A DNA stretch of 64,000 bases from Nitrospira sp. Its GTDB lineage: Bacteria > Nitrospirota > Nitrospiria > Nitrospirales > Nitrospiraceae. Each line of letters opens with the position of its first letter. The stretch's first letter is position 1. A model generated the notes under the pieces. The model was given only the letters and a program-made list of their open reading frames with translations, was not told where the DNA came from and searched no databases. The position numbers and the translations under genes are program-made. Shown here in pieces: positions 36,144 through 43,700 of this stretch. The stretch is taken from contig CP092081.1 in the NCBI GenBank assembly GCA_022226935.1, forward strand, positions 3,406,602 through 3,470,601, written 5' to 3'.

Positions 36144-37337
36144 ATGCGACGCGTGTTGTTTGTCGACGATGCGCCGGAGATTCTCAAACATCTGCAACGG
36201 ACGTTGGCCCCCATGCAGTCCGAGTGGACGATGGAGTTTTTCTCTTCTGCCAACAGCGCGCTCGCTGCGATGAGCGAGGCCCCCTGCGACGTCGTGGTTT
36301 CAGACATGACGATGCCGGGGATGGACGGCGCCCAATTCCTCACCGAGGTGCGCAAGGTTTCTCCACAGACGATCCGCATGATCCTCTCCGGCGATCAGAG
36401 TCCCGTGAACTATCTGCGATCGGCCTCTGTGGCGCATCGGTTTTTGCAAAAGCCGGTGGACGTGGAGACCTTGAAGGCGACCATTGCGCAAGCCGAGGCC
36501 TTACGAGTCGTGTTGGCGAATCCTGCGCTCCGGACGTTGGTCAGTGAAATCAAGTCTCTCCCGAGTCTTCCCTCGATCTATCAGGATTTGATGCAGGCGA
36601 TGCAGGGGCCGCAAGCGTCGCTGAAGAAAGCGTCCCGCATCGTGACAAAGGATCTCGGCATGGTCACGAAAATCCTTCAATTGGTCAACTCGGCATTTTT
36701 TGGTCTCCGTACCCATGTATCCGATCCCGAGCAAGCGGTGGCGCTCCTGGGGTTTGAGACGATCAAATCGCTGGTCTTGTCCAGCCAGGTCTTCGCGCAA
36801 TTTGACCAGGCCCGCTTGCCGGGGTTTTCACTGGAAGCGCTGTGGCGGCATGCCATGCTGACGGCAACCTGTGCCCGCCGGATAGCCAAAGAGGCCGGGG
36901 CAAGCCAACCGGTGATCGACGAAGCCTTTACCGCCGCGTTACTGCATGACGTGGGTGTGCTGGTGTTGGTGGCGAACAAGCCTGACGACTATGCGCGGGT
37001 GCTTGAACTGATGCGTGCGGGGCAGATGCCGGATTGGGCGGCCGAGCGAGAGATATTCGGAGCAGACCATGCCCATGTGGGCGCCTATTTGCTGGGGATT
37101 TGGGGACTCGGCGACGGGATTGTCGAGGCCGTGGCGTTCCATCAACATCCCGTCGACTACAAGGGGTCCGGTTTTCAGGCCGTGACCGCCGTTCACGTGG
37201 CCAATGCGTTCGCCGAGACGCAAACGCGCGCTGATGCCGGCACGAATAATATGCTCAGCTTGGATGAGAACTACCTGACGCGTGAAAACCTTCTTGCCTC
37301 CATTCCGCAGTGGCGCAAGCTCTGCGCTGCCATCTAA
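36144..37337 (+). CDS. Response regulator with HDOD output domain
   Basis: 397 residues. The receiver domain (1-120) has D8, D9, phosphoacceptor D54 in VVVSDMTMPGMDG, and K in QKPVD. The HDOD domain spans about 135-340 (LPSLPSIYQDLMQAM, VTKILQLVNSAFFGL, ALLHDVGVLVL). HDOD proteins bind partner proteins and control motility, pili or c-di-GMP-linked processes; the domain is catalytically inactive or poorly active. GGGAGGAGGGCC precedes the ATG. Its location beside the secretion genes suggests control of the apparatus, without proof. No partner kinase is in the window. Confidence 0.92.
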   Translation: MRRVLFVDDAPEILKHLQRTLAPMQSEWTMEFFSSANSALAAMSEAPCDVVVSDMTMPGMDGAQFLTEVRKVSPQTIRMILSGDQSPVNYLRSASVAHRFLQKPVDVETLKATIAQAEALRVVLANPALRTLVSEIKSLPSLPSIYQDLMQAMQGPQASLKKASRIVTKDLGMVTKILQLVNSAFFGLRTHVSDPEQAVALLGFETIKSLVLSSQVFAQFDQARLPGFSLEALWRHAMLTATCARRIAKEAGASQPVIDEAFTAALLHDVGVLVLVANKPDDYARVLELMRAGQMPDWAAEREIFGADHAHVGAYLLGIWGLGDGIVEAVAFHQHPVDYKGSGFQAVTAVHVANAFAETQTRADAGTNNMLSLDENYLTRENLLASIPQWRKLCAAI

Positions 37338-37396
37338 TCCTTCTTCGGCTTGACCCTCACTCGTATCCCGCAGTACAACCACATTCTCGGTAATTC

Positions 37397-38752
37397 ATGA
37401 TGTGGCGAGGCGGCATGATCCAACGCCAGAGAGCAAGCGCTCTTCATCTCACCATGGGCTTGACCCATGCGCTGATGCTGTTCTGCGCCACGCTGAGCCA
37501 GGCCGGCACGATCATGGTCGATCTCGGTGTTGAACAGGGACCGATGAATCATCGGGCTAACGGGTATCTGGTGAGCATCGAGCCCGATGAGCCGAGCATG
37601 GAATTCATCCTTCCGTTGAAACCGACCAGTTTTCGAGGGAATGCCGGGTACGTCTTCAAGAATTACGATCGGCTCAAGCAGGCCGGAGTGACGGAGTTTC
37701 AGCTGACCCTTGGACTGGTGTTCAAGGATCTTCCGCTCCAAATTTTCGATATCAATCAGATAGGACAAGAGGGAACGTATGAGCCATGGTTGGCGCATGT
37801 GGACCGGATCATCGATCAGGTGGCGGATCGTCAGTTGGCGGTTCTGTGGGATATCTACAATGAACCGGATTTAGCCACGTTGCCCATCAATGAGAACGAA
37901 CGTCTGAAAGAAGGGTGGCGGCTGGCCTACCGGCGCATCAAACACCGGATTCCTGGCGCGCAGGTCGTAGGGCCCAGTATCAGCCGGTACCGATTGCTGA
38001 AGCCTTTTCTCGAATGGAGTCAGGAGCACAACGTGTTTCCCGACGTCGTGGCGTATCATGAATATGACGATCCGTCGAATGTTCCCGCGCTGGTGGAAGA
38101 CTTGCGAAGTTACCTCAAGGAACGAGGTCTCGCCAGGCCGATTTCTGTGAATGAAATTCTAGGGCAGGAGACGTGGACGCTCGCAGGATATACCGTGGGC
38201 GTCATTGCGGCGTACGAGCGAGCGAATATCATGAGCGCGATGAGATCCTGTTGGCCGGATCCGCAAGACATGAGCCGCGATAGAGTCGAGAATACCTGTG
38301 ATAACCCCACGCTGGACGGTCTGCTCTATGTCGATCGGCAGTCGAAGCGGCCGGGATGGCACATTTACAAAGCCTATGCGGAGATGGAAGGTGTGCGACT
38401 CTACACGATGACCGACAGTCCAAAACTGCATGCTCTCGCATCGCTCGACAAGGCATCCGGCACCCTGCAGTTGTTATTGGGCAAGTACGAGGACTATTCG
38501 ACTGCGGACACGACCGTGGTCCTCAAAAATGCCTCCCGCGCATTCTCAGTGGGGCAGGGAAAGCGCCTCCATCTCTGTGCTGAGCAGATTCCTGATACGG
38601 GGTCAGGCCCGCTCGCCTCGACGGTTGTCACGCTGGATCGTACGTTGCCGCTTGAGGACAAGGATATCTCATTCACCTTGCCTCAGTTTTACCATTCTGA
38701 CGCCTACCGGGTTAGGATATCCCCTGGATTTGGGTGCAACTCCCGCGACTAG
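37397..38752 (+). CDS. Secreted clan-A-like glycoside hydrolase
   Basis: 451 residues with an N-terminal signal peptide (MIQRQRASALHLTMGLTHAL then LFCATLSQA-GT). The TIM-barrel clan A signature is visible: acid/base E156 in YNEPDLATL after beta-4, and nucleophile E253 in SVNEILGQ after beta-7. The C-terminal beta domain starts near residue 350. The order and length resemble GH39-type enzymes, but the exact family and substrate are not certain. It may trim an extracellular polysaccharide. The next gene begins about 510 bases downstream. Confidence 0.78.
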   Translation: MMWRGGMIQRQRASALHLTMGLTHALMLFCATLSQAGTIMVDLGVEQGPMNHRANGYLVSIEPDEPSMEFILPLKPTSFRGNAGYVFKNYDRLKQAGVTEFQLTLGLVFKDLPLQIFDINQIGQEGTYEPWLAHVDRIIDQVADRQLAVLWDIYNEPDLATLPINENERLKEGWRLAYRRIKHRIPGAQVVGPSISRYRLLKPFLEWSQEHNVFPDVVAYHEYDDPSNVPALVEDLRSYLKERGLARPISVNEILGQETWTLAGYTVGVIAAYERANIMSAMRSCWPDPQDMSRDRVENTCDNPTLDGLLYVDRQSKRPGWHIYKAYAEMEGVRLYTMTDSPKLHALASLDKASGTLQLLLGKYEDYSTADTTVVLKNASRAFSVGQGKRLHLCAEQIPDTGSGPLASTVVTLDRTLPLEDKDISFTLPQFYHSDAYRVRISPGFGCNSRD

Positions 38753-39260
38753 TAAATCCATCGCTTCTTTTCATCAGGCTGGAATTGAAGCGCACTCCCC
38801 GAACGATGCCCGCCGCCTTCCGAATGAATCGCGATAGAGGCGGCAAGCTGGAGTACATGTGCCCATTTGGCCTGCAGAGAGGCCTGTTGTTTCAACGCTT
38901 CCAGGGCTTGTCTTGGAGCTGCCATTGAGCGTCAGTTAAGCCGGCCCGGCGTTCTCACGGCAGCCGTTCTGTGCAGGAGGCGCTCAGTCGCTTCCCCGGA
39001 ATCCAACAGGCTCTCGGGGCGAAGATCGGAGGGGCGCCTCACGTGCCGTGTGCGTCCATAGACCAATCTCTGGATCGCTCGGCTACGTCCTTCCCCCTCG
39101 TTCGAGCAGCCCCTTCCCCAACCTGAACAATTGTCGCCTTACTGCAGTCCGCTCTACGCTGCCTCTGGTCACAGATGATGACGTGCGCTTGAATGCCGCA
39201 TTGATGCGTACCGATCTACGAGTCGACACCACAACCAGCGAAGGAGGGGTATCCCTGACC
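38753..39260. other. Intergenic region without a recognised gene
   Basis: About 510 bases between the glycoside hydrolase and Yip1-like genes. Short open frames (e.g. from 39048 and 38734) show no family resemblance and no ribosome-binding site. No strong promoter, terminator or repeat was seen. Confidence 0.5.
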
Positions 39261-40001
39261 ATGCAAGACCAGTCTCCAGTCTGCGACAAGAAGCCAATCG
39301 GTCAGGGATCTAGCCCCTTGCCGACAATTCAAAAGGCCGAGCGGTCTTTGTTTCTTCGCGTAGCGACCCTATTCGTAAGACCGTCACACTTCTTTTCCTC
39401 CATCGACGATCTCGCTCGGCCGCTTCTCTTGCTCGTGACGACGCTTTGCGTAGGTGTCGCTTCAATGGTGGATCGAATTGAACAGCACATTCTCCGCGCG
39501 GAAATGGGGCAGGGGGTCTCCGGATGGTCGGAGCTGAGTCCGTGGCTCCTCCATTCATGGAGCACGCTCTGGATCGCGCTTCTCCTGTTTGGGGCGCTGA
39601 ATGTGCCTCTGTTTTGGTATCTGGGGGGTTGGTGGTATCGCCTTCGTCTCAAGTGGTCCGGCGCCACGGCGTTGGATTCACTCCGGCCACGTCTGCTGTT
39701 CATCTATTCGTCGCTGGTGTATGCCCTCCCGGTCGTCCTCGTTCTGATAGGCGAAACTCTCCTGTTTCCCAATTACCGCCTGGCGAGAGACGCGGAGGGG
39801 AGTTGGACGCTCATCTTCGTATTGCTCTCGTTCTGGTCGGTGGTCGTGAGCTACTGTGGCGCAACCCGGACTTTCGCCCTTGTGCGGCGAAAGGCGTTGC
39901 TCTGGTTTCTCCTCCTTCCCTGGACTCTGTATGCGGTAGAGTTGGGCCTGTGGATATGGTTGTTCGACGCGTTTAATGCCGCCATGACAGAAACCGTCTG
40001 A
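39261..40001 (+). CDS. Yip1-domain-like polytopic membrane protein
   Basis: 246 residues from ATG 39261, with AAGGAGG 13 bases upstream (ATG 39204 is an alternative). The N-terminal segment FVRPSHFFSSIDDLARPLLLLV is typical of bacterial Yip1 family proteins (P-x-x-F-F), followed by five or six membrane helices. Function in bacteria is unknown. It precedes the NRPS cluster by almost 700 bases and is probably not part of it. Confidence 0.68.
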   Translation: MQDQSPVCDKKPIGQGSSPLPTIQKAERSLFLRVATLFVRPSHFFSSIDDLARPLLLLVTTLCVGVASMVDRIEQHILRAEMGQGVSGWSELSPWLLHSWSTLWIALLLFGALNVPLFWYLGGWWYRLRLKWSGATALDSLRPRLLFIYSSLVYALPVVLVLIGETLLFPNYRLARDAEGSWTLIFVLLSFWSVVVSYCGATRTFALVRRKALLWFLLLPWTLYAVELGLWIWLFDAFNAAMTETV

Positions 40002-40605
40002 GCAGAGGTCTGGTAAGTCGTGGTCGCCGGGCAGCTCAAAGGAGCGAGCGTTACAGTTGTCTCATATGTGCACACCAGCGAAGAATTCCCACCTCTATAG
40101 TCCGTATGTATCACGAATGGGTTCTGAGTCCGGCATTGTTGATCAGGAAGAGGGGCGTCACTCCTCTCCATATCCGACATCCCCCACTCTAACCAACTCA
40201 TCCCTCGCCAAGGGCACGAAATTCATATCCACGGCGCTCCCAGGCCGGCAAAAAACGTCTGCCCTCAGTGGGTTTCCGGTCTTCCTACTGCCGCAGCCAC
40301 CGGGTGGAGTCGTCGCTTCACCATAGAATACAGTAGCCAAACGGGTTTGTGACGACCAACCAGCCCGCACGCTTCAGAGACACTCAGATCCGCCGATAGC
40401 CAACGTCTTTCGCGCATGCTCCCGTTCGGAATGCGATGGCGATGTGCGCGTTGTTTCTACTTGCGAGCTGTGAGTCCTAGGCCGGCCTGACCAAACTGGA
40501 TCTCACGACAGATCCCGGCGAAATTCACCTCAAAGATCGCGTTGAACCGCTTCGACGGAGGGGCCACTGCGAGAGGTCCCTTGTGTTTCAGAACGGATCA
40601 GGAGA
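40002..40605. other. Long intergenic region upstream of the NRPS/PKS cluster
   Basis: About 600 bases without a convincing gene. It must contain the promoter of the siderophore-like cluster, but I found no clear -35/-10 pair, no sigma-54 site, and no 19-base Fur box. A G+C mix similar to flanking DNA gives no sign of a mobile element. Confidence 0.55.
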
Positions 40606-40611
40606 ATGAAC

Positions 40612-40641
40612 ATGCAAGATTGCTCAAGCCATACGTCTTAG
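40612..40641 (+). CDS. Mini-ORF 1 (9 codons) in the NRPS leader
   Basis: ATG 40612 to TAG 40639-40641, encoding MQDCSSHTS. AGGAG at 40600-40604 lies 7 bases upstream, the best spacing of the two ATGs (40606 is only 1 base away). Its stop codon is within the ribosome-binding site of the next mini-ORF. Translation is plausible but unproven. Confidence 0.35.
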   Translation: MQDCSSHTS

Positions 40642-40652
40642 GAGTAGAGAGC

Positions 40653-40700
40653 ATGCGCAACGAAGAAAATCTGCTGACAAGTCATTTTACGGTGTGGTGA
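40653..40700 (+). CDS. Mini-ORF 2 (15 codons), leader peptide candidate
   Basis: ATG 40653 to TGA 40698-40700, encoding MRNEENLLTSHFTVW. AGGAG at 40640-40644, 8 bases upstream, is the strongest ribosome-binding site in the leader. The stop overlaps the GTG 40694 frame and lies 5 bases before ATG 40706 of the large NRPS gene, which itself has no good ribosome-binding site. This arrangement fits translational coupling. Confidence 0.45.
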   Translation: MRNEENLLTSHFTVW

Positions 40701-40705
40701 CAGCG

Positions 40706-43700
40706 ATGCATACAACACTCACAGATCTGCTTCAGTATCGAGCATCAACGACTCCTGCTCAGCATGCGTATAGCTACCTGCTCGATGGCGAAGCGGATGA
40801 GGTGCGGTGGGACTACGGCGAGTTGGATCGGCGCGCCAGGGCCATTGCCGCTTGGCTGCAATCGGTCGGGGCAGAAGGGGCTCGTGCGCTGTTGTTATAC
40901 CCGCCTGGTCTGGACTACATCGCTGCGTTCTTCGGTTGTCTCTATGCCGGCGTCGTGGCGGTGCCGGCCTATCCCCCTCAACGTCAGCGCGGCTTGCCGC
41001 GGGTGCAAGCCATTCTTTCGGATTCGCGTGCCCAGTTCGTCTTATCCACGGCTTCGATCGGCGATATGGTCAAGCGCGTAACCATCCAGGCAGGAAACTA
41101 TGGCGACTTCTCGGCGCTTCAGTGGCTGAACACCGACCGGATCGAGCCAAGCCTTGAACGAAACTGGACTCATCCGCAGTTGACTGCCGATACCTTGGCA
41201 TTTCTTCAATACACGTCAGGATCGACCGGAACTCCCAAAGGGGTCAAGGTGTCTCACGGGAACCTGCTGCACAACCAGCGAGCGATCCAGGAGTCATTCG
41301 GCCATACGTCGGACGATGTCATCGTAGGCTGGCTGCCGCTGTATCACGACATGGGATTGATCGGGAACGTGTTGCAGCCGCTCTATATCGGCGCTCCCTG
41401 CATTTTGATGTCGCCCGTGCATTTTCTTCAGAAGCCTGTTCGCTGGTTGTCCGCCATTACCAAATATCGGGCGACGACGAGCGGCGGCCCCAATTTTTCC
41501 TACGAACTCTGTGCGCGGCAGGTGACCGATGCGCAGTGCGCCGATGTGGATCTCCGTTCCTGGACCGTGGCGTTCAATGGCGCTGAGCCGGTGCGTGCCG
41601 CAACCATTGAACGCTTCTCCGAACGGTTTCGTGATTGCGGTTTCCGGCGACAAGCCTTCTATCCCTGTTACGGATTGGCGGAATCGACGCTCTTGGTCAC
41701 GGGCGGAATCAAAGGTGCTGACCCGGTGGTCTATTCACCGGCGGCAGCCTCGAGCGTCCAGGCCGCACACCCGACTTCCCATGTGCGGGACCATCGAATC
41801 GTGGGCTGTGGAAGGGCCAGGGGCGGACAATCAATTCGCATCGTCCATCCGGATTCGCGCGTGCCTTGTGCCGATGGGGAGGAGGGTGAGATTTGGGTCA
41901 GTGGCCCATCCGTGGCGCAGGGCTATTGGCAAAGGGAAGAAGAAACCCAGGCGACCTTTCAGGCGACGTTGAGCGCGAGCGGCGAAGGCCCGTTTTTGAG
42001 GACGGGAGATCTGGGGCTTCTGCGGGCCGGCGACGTGTTCGTCACGGGCCGTTTGAAGGATCTCATCATCATCCGGGGTCGCAATCATTATCCCCAAGAT
42101 ATCGAGCGGACCGTGGAGGAATGTCATCCGTCCCTGCGAGCCGGAGGCTGCGCGGCCTTTTCCGTCACCGATGGAGCGGAAGAGCAGTTGGTGGTGGTGC
42201 AAGAGGTCGACCCGCGCGCCAGAATGCTCGACGTGTCTGCCATCGCCGATGCCATTCGGCAGGCGGTGGCCCAGTCCCATGAGTTGGCGGTGTCCGCCAT
42301 CGTCCTTGTCAAGGCCGGTCATCTTCCAAAGACCTCCAGTGGAAAGGTGCAGCGAGGCCTCTGTCGAACGCAATTCCTTGCGCGATCGTTGGCAACGGTC
42401 GGGGAATCAACCCTTGCGATCTCCGCGGAGAAACCGGCCCTGGCCGACGACAATCTGGCCTGTGAAGAGCGCGCGAACGATGCATTGGGGGCGACGATCG
42501 CCGAGATATGGTCCCAGGTATTGAATCGACCGGCGGTGGGACCTCAAGACGATTTCTTTGCCTTGGGCGGAGATTCTCTGCGGGGGTTGCAGATGGTCGC
42601 TCGTGTCCAAGAGGTTCGAGGCATCGACGTTCCGCTGGAGACGCTGTTCGAGCATCCGACGCTCGCCGCGTTCACGGCGTTCGTCTCATCGGTTGCTCCT
42701 GCCTCGCCTGATTCCTCGCGCGAACCGATCAGGGCGATGGTTCGAGAGGGCACGTTGCCCCTGTCGTTTTCCCAGGAACGGTTTTGGTTTTTCGAGCAAT
42801 TGTCATCCGGGAGTTCGATCAACAACATTCCTGTTGCGTTGCGGCTGCGGGGCGCGCTCGACGTGGAGGCTCTCCGCCGTGCGGTCAACGAGATCGTTCG
42901 GCGGCACGAGATCCTCCGAGCATCGTTCGCCTTGATCGACGGCCGCCCGACCCATGTCATCGCTCCGCAATTGTCGTTCGCATTGGAGATCGAAGCGCCG
43001 AGCCCAGGGAACAAGGCACAGCGTGAAGAGGACATTTTCCGCGCGGTGCGGGCGGAAGCCTGCCGGCCATTCGATCTCGTTGCCGGGCCGCTGATCCGTT
43101 GTCGTCTGTTTCAGCTCGCGGACACGGAGCATCTCTTGTCGGTGACCGTGCATCACATCGTCGCTGACGGACAGTCCATGGAGATTATCAGGCGTGAATT
43201 GTTCACCCTCTATGGCCAATTCAAGGACAAGCGGGATTTCTCTCAGCCGGCATGCCCACTTCAATACGTCGATGTCGCGGCGTGGCAACGTCGGCAAGTC
43301 GGCGGCGACGCTGAGGGCCGGCAGCTCGAATATTGGCGCAGCCGCCTTGAGGGGATGCCGCCGCTGCTCACGCTTCCCTGGGACTATCCACGTCCCGCGG
43401 TTCAAGGGCAGCGAGGCGCGCGGCATGCGTGGAAAATTTCCTCAGCCATAGCCAAGGGGCTTCAGGCGGTGGGAAGCCGTTACCGAGTGACGCCGTTCAT
43501 GCTGCTGCTGTCGGCCTTCGGCATGCTTCTGTCTCGATACAGTCGTCAAACCGATTTCTGCATCGGGACGCCTGTAGCCAATCGGGGACGCCGGGAGACC
43601 GAGAATCTGGTCGGCTGTTTCGTCAATACGGTCGCCTTGAGGTTGCAGCTGACCGGAGACCCATCGTTTCCTGACTTTGTGAACCGGGTGAGGAAAACCG

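Noticed and set aside
40002..40605. Search for a Fur box before the NRPS genes
   Set aside because: No stretch approached the 19-base GATAATGATAATCATTATC pattern; iron regulation remains unproven.
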